Origin: an uncultured Alteromonadaceae bacterium
GTDB taxonomy: Bacteria; Pseudomonadota; Gammaproteobacteria; Enterobacterales; Alteromonadaceae
Assembly: GCA_913056495.1 (NCBI GenBank)
Contig: CAJXMO010000007.1
Location: 1-64,000 of the forward strand
DNA: 64,000 nt
Direction: 5' to 3'
Of this stretch, positions 57,180 to 64,000 are shown in pieces (position 1 is the first letter of the stretch; each line of letters starts with the position of its first letter). Position numbers and translations under genes: made by a program. The notes beneath the pieces are model-generated. The model saw nothing but the letters and a program-made list of their open reading frames with translations. It did not search any database and was not told where the DNA came from.

Positions 57180-59972
57180 TTAAAATTTGAAGCGAGCACC
57201 AAACTCATAACGGCGGGCATATTGCTCGTAGTTATAAATAATGCGCTTATCCAAGCTGTAATCTAAGCTGTCGTCATTCAGTAAATTCTGAGCTTCTGCG
57301 TAAACCGCAATTTCATCGGTTATCTGAAAGCTGGCACTGAAATCAAGCGAGCCAAACTCTTTAGTTAATTTAGGCGCACCGGAAAAAGGTCCGCATGAAC
57401 CACAAGCGACAAATTCATCTCGGAAGCTATAGGCCAAACGAGTACTGAACATTTCATCTTCATACATTAATGCCAGGTTATAAGTATTTTCAGATACACC
57501 ATCAATTGAGGTTAAAATAATTTCACCGTCTACTTCTTGCTCAAGCTCACTGTCAACAAAGGTGTAGTTGGCAACAATACCAAAGCCGTTTTCAAAGATT
57601 TTCTGAGCGGATAATTCAATGCCCTGCACCATACCTTCACGCGCATTGATTGGCCCATTTACGGTAAATTCAAACTCTTCACCCTGATAAGGCGTTTCGC
57701 CGTCCGGTTCAAATACAGGAATATCTAAATCTTCACCAAATTCAGCGTAAGTAATTAAATTACTGATGTCTTTTCTGAAGGCAGCAATGGCAGCACCGGC
57801 GCCGTCTTCGCCATACCATTCAAGGGATAAGTCATAAGAGTTGGCTTCAAACGGGTTTAGCATAGGGTTACCGTTACGCGAAACACGGGGTGGTAAGCTG
57901 TTTACTTCCCAACTAACATCCGGCCCTAATTGTGAAATCGTTGGACGGGTAATGGATTTTGAGGCCGCAGCTCTGAATAACAAATCATCAATGATTTCAT
58001 ATGAGAAATTTACTGACGGTAAAAAGTTGTTGTACGAATTTTCTGCTGAAATGGGCGCAATATCCGCAAAATCAGGATTAAAGTTAGTGCTGCCAGCAAT
58101 CGCAACCAAACTGTTTAATTGCTGAGTATGGCCACTTGAGGTGGTATCCGTTTGCACCCAACGGCCACCAATATTGGCATCCCAACGGTCGCCGGTTAAA
58201 TCTAGCTGGATATAACCGCCATAAACGTCTTCTTTAATATTGCTCGATGAACGGGCTTCAGGGCGTGATGCGATATTTTGTTCAAAATATTCAGGGCCAG
58301 AATGGCGGATAGCCGCTTCAAATAATAAATTAGGGTCCAGCGCCGGCCAGCTATCAAAACTTGAATACGGATATTCTCCCGGAAAATCCACTTGCGCCAT
58401 CACACCCACATCGCCCAATGTCTGGCTGAAGCTATTACAATAACCACATGCACCCAGCGGTTTCCAGTTCACTTTGTCTTTTTCACGCGAAGAATAAGTT
58501 AAACCAAATTCAAGTTGTGCCATGATGTTGCCAATATCAAAAAAGTAGTCGCCGTCAGCCCGGATTGATAAAGCTTTATCGTTGACATCTTCACCTTTGG
58601 CTTCCATAAAATGCAAACCAATATCGTCGTTAGCCACTTCCTGACAAGGTGTTCCATCTTCCAGCGTGCAGGTATGAGTAGATACTTTTGGCGTAGCTTC
58701 AAAATGGAAGTTTGCATTATTAACACCTGCTACGGTGAAATATTCTTTGCCGTTGACCGGACGATCCGCCTCTGAATACGCAATATCAAATTCAAATTGC
58801 ATATCTGATGCCGGTTTCCAAACCGTATTCGAGCCAATCATGTAAGTGGTCGCTTCACGGGCTTTGGTATCATTACCGATTTCAAATGGGATATTGGGCA
58901 AATCAAACGATGTCACCAAATATTCGTCTCTTTCGTTACCTGTATCCAGTTTTTCTAAAGTGACGTTTTCAAAACGATAATTACCATCAAACTTAAAGCT
59001 GTTGTTGGTGGTATAATTCACGTTAAATGAATAAGACTTTTCAGGTGTTTTGTATTTTGAATAAAAGGTATCAATGGTAGTTTCAAAGGTGTTGCTGGGT
59101 TTAAACTGCAGCACGCCAACAAAACCCAGACGCTCGCGCTCGCCAAACTGCACCGAATGCGTTGGAATCGCCGGAATTACACCGACTGCATCTGAGATAG
59201 GGTCACCATCATCGTCCACTAAACCTAAATCGTTAAATACACCATTACCGTCCGGGTCCACATCAATTTGTGAATTACCGCTTAACTGACCATAGGTATT
59301 GGCGCGCCAGTCGCGTTTAGAATAAGTAAAACCAGCCAGCACACCTAAGGTATCATCCATAAAGCTGTTGCTGGCAATAGCTGACAGTTGCTCGCTCCAT
59401 TTATCGCTTATATTGTCATACAGCATACCTGTGTTACCGGCAATATTAAGACCTTTATTATCAAGCGGTTTAGCGGTTTTTAAATTCACCATGCCGCCGA
59501 TACTGCCTTCTTGCAAAGCGGCCTGAGAGGTTTTATAAATTTGTGCGGTTGAAATCACTTCAGACGGCATTACATCAAAACTGAAATCCCGACCCGAGTT
59601 ATCCGTTGCTATGGTGCGGCCATTTAACAACGTCATGTTGTATTGGCTGCTTAAACCACGAATTGAAACAAAACGACCTTCACCACCGCGATCGCGGGAA
59701 ATCTGAACACCGGTGACGCGCTGCAATGAATCTGCGATATTTGCATCCGGGAATTTGCCCACATCTTCTGCCGAAATCGCATCCATGATGCTTTTTGACG
59801 AACGCTTTTCTAACAATGCACGGTTAATTGAGCCACGCAAACCGACAACAGAAATAACTTCAGTATCTTCCTGTTCGGCCATTTCCTGCTGCTGAGTTTC
59901 TGCCGACTGTGCAGAAAAGCTGGCAAACAGAGCGGTTGTGACAAAAGCTGACAATGACTTTATTTTAAACAT
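57180..59972 (-). CDS. TonB-dependent outer-membrane receptor
   Basis: 930 residues. MFKIKSLSAFVTTALFASFSAQSA is the signal; a TonB-box-like EVISVVGLRG follows, then the plug (DVGKFPDANIADSLQRVTGV, then RGLSSQYNMTLLNGR) and a large beta-barrel ending in aromatic YARRYEFGARFKF. This is the proteobacterial carbohydrate-type TonB receptor class. Imports oligosaccharides, here most likely isomalto-oligosaccharides. First gene of receptor-SusE/F-like-GH97 operon; two LacI operators upstream. Confidence 0.93.
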   Translation of the reverse strand: MFKIKSLSAFVTTALFASFSAQSAETQQQEMAEQEDTEVISVVGLRGSINRALLEKRSSKSIMDAISAEDVGKFPDANIADSLQRVTGVQISRDRGGEGRFVSIRGLSSQYNMTLLNGRTIATDNSGRDFSFDVMPSEVISTAQIYKTSQAALQEGSIGGMVNLKTAKPLDNKGLNIAGNTGMLYDNISDKWSEQLSAIASNSFMDDTLGVLAGFTYSKRDWRANTYGQLSGNSQIDVDPDGNGVFNDLGLVDDDGDPISDAVGVIPAIPTHSVQFGERERLGFVGVLQFKPSNTFETTIDTFYSKYKTPEKSYSFNVNYTTNNSFKFDGNYRFENVTLEKLDTGNERDEYLVTSFDLPNIPFEIGNDTKAREATTYMIGSNTVWKPASDMQFEFDIAYSEADRPVNGKEYFTVAGVNNANFHFEATPKVSTHTCTLEDGTPCQEVANDDIGLHFMEAKGEDVNDKALSIRADGDYFFDIGNIMAQLEFGLTYSSREKDKVNWKPLGACGYCNSFSQTLGDVGVMAQVDFPGEYPYSSFDSWPALDPNLLFEAAIRHSGPEYFEQNIASRPEARSSSNIKEDVYGGYIQLDLTGDRWDANIGGRWVQTDTTSSGHTQQLNSLVAIAGSTNFNPDFADIAPISAENSYNNFLPSVNFSYEIIDDLLFRAAASKSITRPTISQLGPDVSWEVNSLPPRVSRNGNPMLNPFEANSYDLSLEWYGEDGAGAAIAAFRKDISNLITYAEFGEDLDIPVFEPDGETPYQGEEFEFTVNGPINAREGMVQGIELSAQKIFENGFGIVANYTFVDSELEQEVDGEIILTSIDGVSENTYNLALMYEDEMFSTRLAYSFRDEFVACGSCGPFSGAPKLTKEFGSLDFSASFQITDEIAVYAEAQNLLNDDSLDYSLDKRIIYNYEQYARRYEFGARFKF

Positions 59973-60011
59973 ATTATAAGTTTCCTCTAATTGTCCCTTG
60001 TTACACCAAAA

Positions 60012-60025
60012 TACAATCGTTTGTA
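60012..60025. promoter_or_regulatory. LacI-family operator, proximal site of the TonB-receptor operon
   Basis: TACAATCGTTTGTA, identical to 45029 and 48122, 40 bases before the receptor ATG, where bound protein would block transcription or leader clearance. Confidence 0.82.
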
Positions 60026-60139
60026 TTTTTAATTTTAAAAAATAGCTATCGTTAAACCAGCATATTTCTGCTCTGAGATAGCCATTAAATTATGAGTTAA
60101 TTAGTTTTTGTTGCAGTACAGAATAATTATAAACACAAA

Positions 60140-60153
60140 TACAATCGTTTGCA
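60140..60153. promoter_or_regulatory. LacI-family operator, distal site of the TonB-receptor operon
   Basis: TACAATCGTTTGCA, same one-base variant as the distal GH49 site. Centre 128 bases from the proximal site. Confidence 0.72.
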
Positions 60154-60291
60154 TAGTTTAAATTGACATTTTTTTTACAATTAGTATTTATCTTTATAAA
60201 AAATAGCCGGAATCAAATTATTAAATAGTTTTTTTTAATTGATTATTTGTGGATAATTAGACTGTTAACTTTAATCAGCAATAGTGACTCT

Positions 60292-61320
60292 ATGAAAAAA
60301 ACAACACATACATCATTGGCAGACATTGCCCAGCTGGCCGGTGTTTCTGTTTCAACCGTATCCAGAGCACTTCAGAACAGTCCCAGAGTAAAACCAGAAA
60401 CTATTACCCGAATCAAACAATTGGCTAAAGAGCATAATTTTAAACTCAATACGACAGCGCAAAAACTGAGAACTCAAAAAACAAACGTTATCGCAGTTGT
60501 CATTGTCATGGAAAAAGATACCAACCAGCGTATCTCTGACCCTTTTGTACTGGAAATGCTAGCGAATATTTCAGAGCGACTGGAAAAATACGGCTACGAT
60601 ATGTTGCTGGTTAATTCCAGCCATGGCCGGGCTGTGGATTTAAAAGATTATTTATTTTCATCTAACCGGGCAGATGGCGTGATTGTGCTGGGCCAAGGCA
60701 AAGACGATAACCGGCTCAGTGAGTTATCCAGTGCAGAAGTGCCACTTGTTGTCTGGGGTGTCCCTTATCATTCCAGCCAGTCTTACTGTTTCGTTAGTAG
60801 TGACAACCGAAAAGGTGGTTTGCTGGCAACTAATGAACTGATTAAACAGGGTTGCGACAAGATTTTGTTTTTAGGTGATTATGAATACGCGGAATTAGAG
60901 CAGCGTTTATTAGGCTTTAAAGATGCACATGATATTCATGATATGAGTTATCAGCCAGACAATATTTTGTTGTGTGATATTACAGCTGAAGATGCTTACC
61001 GTGCACTCAGTCAACGCATTGAAAAAAACGGAGTGGATTTTAACGGCATTTTTGCAATTTCAGATATGCTGGCCATCGGCGCAATAAAAGCGCTGACCGA
61101 AGCCGGGGTTAAAATTCCGGCGGATGTCGCCTTAATTGGTTATGATGATCTAGTTCTCTCCCAATATACCTTCCCACCCATTTCAACCATTAAGCAGAAT
61201 TTAACCGAAGCCGCCAGCCAATTAGTTGATTTAGTGATTGCACAAATTCAGAAAAAGCCGGTTAAATCACAAACCATTGATATTTCATTAATTAAACGCC
61301 AATCCAGTCAAAAACAATAG
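60292..61320 (+). CDS. LacI-family transcriptional regulator of the glucan locus
   Basis: 343 residues from the ATG at 60292, chosen because MKKTTHTSLADIAQLAGVSV starts the helix-turn-helix normally; upstream in-frame starts add nothing conserved. The hinge and periplasmic-binding-type sugar domain follow (VPLVVWGVP, DKILFLGDYEYAELEQRLLGF, LIGYDDLVLSQYTFPPISTI). Divergent from the TonB-receptor operon and flanked by the shared operators, so it is the obvious regulator of the GH13, GH49 and receptor units. Inducer probably glucose-containing oligosaccharide (inference). Confidence 0.93.
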   Translation: MKKTTHTSLADIAQLAGVSVSTVSRALQNSPRVKPETITRIKQLAKEHNFKLNTTAQKLRTQKTNVIAVVIVMEKDTNQRISDPFVLEMLANISERLEKYGYDMLLVNSSHGRAVDLKDYLFSSNRADGVIVLGQGKDDNRLSELSSAEVPLVVWGVPYHSSQSYCFVSSDNRKGGLLATNELIKQGCDKILFLGDYEYAELEQRLLGFKDAHDIHDMSYQPDNILLCDITAEDAYRALSQRIEKNGVDFNGIFAISDMLAIGAIKALTEAGVKIPADVALIGYDDLVLSQYTFPPISTIKQNLTEAASQLVDLVIAQIQKKPVKSQTIDISLIKRQSSQKQ

Positions 61321-61332
61321 CCGTTAACACTA

Positions 61333-61355
61333 AAAAGCGCCGATATGGCGCTTTT
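61333..61355. terminator. Bidirectional terminator between the LacI gene and the esterase gene
   Basis: AAAAGCGCC-GATAT-GGCGCTTTT: nine-pair stem with A and T runs on both sides, 12 bases after the LacI stop and shared by the convergent esterase gene. Confidence 0.88.
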
Positions 61356-61392
61356 ATAAGTTGTTTTAAAGCCAGTCTGATGGCTGATATTG

Positions 61393-62403
61393 TCATTTAA
61401 AAGCCTGTATTAAAAATTCATCGATTTTATTAGCGGTTTTGGATAGCCAGGGTTCAAATAGCCAGAATGTATGAATGGTTTTAGGCTCTTTCACTTGATA
61501 AAACTCAGTTTTGATTTTGAGCGAATCCAGTTTAGCTTTAGCCAAATCATAACCTGCGGCAAAACGCATCTGACCACTACTAACAAATAAAAACTGTGGA
61601 GCGCTTTTATCAATATACAGTGCGGGATCGGCTTTTGCCCATAGCTCCGGGTTTTCGCTGTAAGTCTCACCGAGCCAAAGTCCCATTGCGGAGGTTTTGC
61701 CTTTTTTATCTTCATGAACCAGAGCGGCCGGAGTAGTTAACCCAACCACACCATCCATATCAATGACAGCTTTTACCTGAGTATCCAGCTTTTGACTAAG
61801 CGGGTTAGACGGATCCACAAAAACTTTAGAAGCGGCACTAAAGCCTAACAGAGCAGCCATATGACCACCGGATGAACCGCCGCCAATTGCCAGTTTATTT
61901 ACGTCCACCTGATATTTGGCAGCATTTTGCTTAATCCATAATAGGGCATTATTTAAATCCAGGAGTCCGGCTGGAAACTGAGCTTCCGTAGACAGACGAT
62001 ATTCAGGTGTAAATACCACGTAGCCTTTTTTGACCAATTCATTAGCCAATGCAAACATATGCGTCTTATTACCGGAGCGCCAGCCACCGCCATGGATCAA
62101 CATGACTGCGGGCGCCGTTTCACCGGCCGCTAAACTCGGCTGGTAAACATCTAAATGCAGCATCCGGGTTAAGCCGTTTGTTTTATTGGGATACGCATAA
62201 GCTCTATCCTGGTAAATTTTTATGCCCTCAGCCATCTCGGGGTTCGGGTAAGTCAACTCAGCTTCGGTTTTAGAATATCTGTCGTATCTTTCTTGCACTG
62301 TATAGCCGTCATCAACAGAATAGTCGGCTGCAAAAGCGTTGCACGCTGCACTCAAAATAGAAGCGATCAAAAGGTTTTTTATCAGGCTGTTATTTTTCAT
62401 CAA
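61393..62403 (-). CDS. Secreted alpha/beta-hydrolase (carbohydrate esterase/lipase-like)
   Basis: 336 residues. MMKNNSLIKNLLIASILSAACNAFA is a Sec signal. Oxyanion-hole HGGGWRSGNK, nucleophile elbow GGGSSGGHMA, and a late His in KTIHTFWLF give the family of BD-FAE/acetylxylan-esterase-like hydrolases. The usual acidic residue of the triad is not obvious. Likely deacylates polysaccharide (acetyl or feruloyl groups) in the periplasm; placed before a GH67 gene, so xylan is a reasonable guess. Confidence 0.82.
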   Translation of the reverse strand: MMKNNSLIKNLLIASILSAACNAFAADYSVDDGYTVQERYDRYSKTEAELTYPNPEMAEGIKIYQDRAYAYPNKTNGLTRMLHLDVYQPSLAAGETAPAVMLIHGGGWRSGNKTHMFALANELVKKGYVVFTPEYRLSTEAQFPAGLLDLNNALLWIKQNAAKYQVDVNKLAIGGGSSGGHMAALLGFSAASKVFVDPSNPLSQKLDTQVKAVIDMDGVVGLTTPAALVHEDKKGKTSAMGLWLGETYSENPELWAKADPALYIDKSAPQFLFVSSGQMRFAAGYDLAKAKLDSLKIKTEFYQVKEPKTIHTFWLFEPWLSKTANKIDEFLIQAFK

Positions 62404-62535
62404 TACTCTCTTTAACCATACTCAATATGCCACCGGTAGCATTATGCGTTATATGAGATATAAATTAAACTGAAAGTCGTCATAAAAGTAAAAAATTAGT
62501 TAATAAAAATGTATGAATCAGCCAGCCACTTATTG

Positions 62536-62790
62536 TTAGCTGTTTATTTTGTCACCGGCTTTTTGCTGATGGAATTTGATCACACACTCTCGGCAAATAC
62601 AGGCTTTCATTTTCGCATTTTCAGGAACACGAGCGCGAAGTTCATCCGGAAAGGTTAAGCTTGGGTCGTTACACCAGCAGGATTTATTGATATCAGCAGC
62701 GGCTAAATTAAGACAAGCATTCTGGTTACCGCATAAAGGACAGCAATTAGGGTTAACTGGGTTCTGTTTCGGTTTTTGCGCTGAGCTCAA
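62536..62790 (-). CDS. Cysteine-rich CWC-family small protein
   Basis: 84 residues with eight cysteines: CCPLCGNQNAC, KSCWCNDPSLTFP and ACICRECV. The Cys-Trp-Cys with flanking CxxC pairs matches the Cys_rich_CWC family, presumed metal-binding and of unknown role. Cytoplasmic, no signal. Alone between the esterase and the GH67 gene. Confidence 0.82.
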   Translation of the reverse strand: MSSAQKPKQNPVNPNCCPLCGNQNACLNLAAADINKSCWCNDPSLTFPDELRARVPENAKMKACICRECVIKFHQQKAGDKINS

Positions 62791-62931
62791 ATCTGGCTTC
62801 CAGTATAAATTGAATAGGATGACAATAGCGCCAGACTATAGTAGATAGCTTCATGATGCACAACCGCCATTATTGCTAACCAATAAAAATCGCCTGTCTA
62901 TTACAGACGATTTTTCACAAATAAACTTTTG

Positions 62932-64000
62932 TTATTCACCTTGCCCGGGCGCGTATGGAAATGATAACGCTTTATAGGCTTTTAGTGTGCCTTTTGGCTT
63001 ATCCAACCCATTTGGAATAGGCTGTCCGGAAAAACTCTGAAAGTACAGAACGCAGGCATTTCGCCACCAAATCGCTTCTTTTAAATGAATACGATTCGCC
63101 ATTTGTACCTGCTTAAATTGCAGTGGATCGATTTTATCCTTCAGGCTATTCCAGCCTTGATTGATAGACTCAACCTGTTCAACACCTAAATAATACCTGT
63201 GTACAAGTTCATCCCATAAACTTCTGCCGGATGATTTTACAGTGTAATCCCAGGGCAAATGATGGAACCACAATAAGTACTTTTCTGGTGTGGTTTCCGG
63301 TTTAGCAAGTTGCTCTTTTAAGGGTGAAAAATACTGTTCAACGGCATTAACGCCAGATGGTGAACGGTCAAAACCAAGCCCGTCTTTTGCTGCTCTGTGG
63401 TAATAAACCGGATTCCAGTCAGCGCGTCCTAAATCATCAACCCAAGGACCCGGCCCATAATGATGACCGGTTCCCATAATATGATGCAATCCAAGGGGTG
63501 TCATATAGTTCACCGTAGCTTCGTGCGATAACATCATCATATCGCTGACTTTTCTCACAACCTTAGGATCATTACTAAGTGTCATTTTAACCCACTCTGT
63601 CGCTATTTCCTCGGCAGATAATTCATGATCCCAAGCCATACGACCAAATACATACCAGTTAGATTGCAAAATAATGTGACCTGTCCAGTTTCGGTCAGAG
63701 CCAATATTAGATACACCTGCCATTCCGGTTAACGGGTAGTCATAAATTTCACCGGCAACCACTTTGCCAACGGTTGAACCTTTACCTTTAGCATAAGTAT
63801 CGGCTTTTAATACTTCTTCATACATGGGGCCTAAATAAACAAAATGGGTACTGAAGCCTAAGTATTCCATGGTGATCTGAAACTCCATCATCATAGGCGT
63901 GTGTTTGGTTGCGCCAAATAAAGGGCTGATGGGTTCGCGCGGCTGAAAGTCAATCGGCCCGTTTTTTACCTGAACCATGACATTATCGCGGAATTTACCG
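62932..64000 (-). CDS. GH67 alpha-glucuronidase, C-terminal part (gene runs off the window)
   Basis: The frame is open to the window edge (GKFRDNVMVQVKNGPIDFQP precedes and includes the first listed Met), so the N-terminus is outside. VKNGPIDFQPREPISPLFG and MEFQITMEYLGF contain the Asp and Glu matching the general-base pair of GH67; the acid Glu is upstream, beyond the window. The helical C-terminal domain (GHHYGPGPWVDDLGRADWNP, LWFHHLPWDYTVKSGRSLW-like) is complete. The enzyme removes 4-O-methylglucuronic acid from glucuronoxylan oligomers. Confidence 0.93.
   Translation of the reverse strand, partial: GKFRDNVMVQVKNGPIDFQPREPISPLFGATKHTPMMMEFQITMEYLGFSTHFVYLGPMYEEVLKADTYAKGKGSTVGKVVAGEIYDYPLTGMAGVSNIGSDRNWTGHIILQSNWYVFGRMAWDHELSAEEIATEWVKMTLSNDPKVVRKVSDMMMLSHEATVNYMTPLGLHHIMGTGHHYGPGPWVDDLGRADWNPVYYHRAAKDGLGFDRSPSGVNAVEQYFSPLKEQLAKPETTPEKYLLWFHHLPWDYTVKSSGRSLWDELVHRYYLGVEQVESINQGWNSLKDKIDPLQFKQVQMANRIHLKEAIWWRNACVLYFQSFSGQPIPNGLDKPKGTLKAYKALSFPYAPGQGE

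Larger units (their letters stand above)
59973..60291. other. Divergent control region between TonB receptor and LacI regulator
   Basis: About 320 AT-rich bases carrying two operators (60012-60025 and 60140-60153). The proximal one is 40 bases from the receptor start; the distal one is about 140 bases from the regulator start, so the LacI protein may control both directions. Confidence 0.7.

Noticed and set aside
1..64000. CRISPR array or complete transposon
   Set aside because: No regularly spaced direct repeats and no intact transposase reading frame were seen.

Overview
The window looks like the chromosome of a marine, polysaccharide-degrading gammaproteobacterium of the Alteromonadales type (Catenovulum- or Paraglaciecola-like; genus not provable from one window). 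The evidence is the AT-rich DNA, the conserved runs lepA-lepB-rnc-era-recO-pdxJ-acpS, rpoE-rseA-rseB-rseC next to nadB, sdhE-ygfX and ygfZ-slyD, and tkt-epd-pgk, together with TonB-dependent uptake and many secreted or lipidated glycosidases.

Layout. 0-6.6 kb: a Tat-exported PhoX-type phosphatase, a small secreted protein, and a minus-strand operon GH105 -> GH43 (with C-terminal beta-sandwich) -> GH43 that should act on pectin/rhamnogalacturonan side chains or arabinan/xylan. 6.9-10.8 kb: two lipoproteins facing a BlaI/BlaR1-like pair with a palindromic operator. 11.4-15.9 kb: pgk, epd (apparently with an ATC or ATT start) and tkt. 16-19.6 kb: a lipoprotein with five CHRD repeats, a gene-poor stretch, and a frameshifted HAD phosphatase pseudogene. 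19.6-25.9 kb: acpS-pdxJ-recO-era-rnc-lepB-lepA. 26.2-28.5 kb: an ammonium transporter fused to a chemoreceptor signalling domain. 29-35.9 kb: the rpoE/rse operon, nadB, ygfX, sdhE, ygfZ, slyD.

35.9-61.3 kb is a large alpha-1,6-glucan (dextran-like) utilization locus: a sodium/solute symporter, a six-hairpin glycosidase lipoprotein, two GH49 dextranase-type lipoproteins, a GH13 alpha-1,6-glucosidase, a GH97 alpha-glucosidase, a SusE/SusF-like glycan-binding lipoprotein, a TonB-dependent receptor and a LacI-family regulator. Five near-identical 14-bp operators (TACAATCGTTTGTA or ..GCA) precede the GH13, GH49 and TonB-receptor transcription units and define a regulon, most simply controlled by the LacI protein at 60.3 kb. 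In the inferred model, surface GH49 enzymes cut the polymer, the receptor plus SusE/F-like protein capture oligomers, GH97 and the six-hairpin enzyme trim them in the periplasm, and the symporter and GH13 finish the job inside.

The two halves of this locus are separated by a 5-kb accessory island (about 48.3-53.4 kb). It holds a compact operon winged-helix protein -> AbiEii-like nucleotidyltransferase -> PP2C-like phosphatase, followed directly by the C-terminal remnant of a SIR2-like gene. Next to it are two paralogous membrane-anchored proteins, one broken by two nonsense codons, and an 86-bp nested inverted repeat. It resembles a defence or toxin-antitoxin islet and is the best candidate here for something undescribed. 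61.4-64 kb: a secreted esterase, a small cysteine-rich protein, and the C-terminal part of a GH67 alpha-glucuronidase running off the window.
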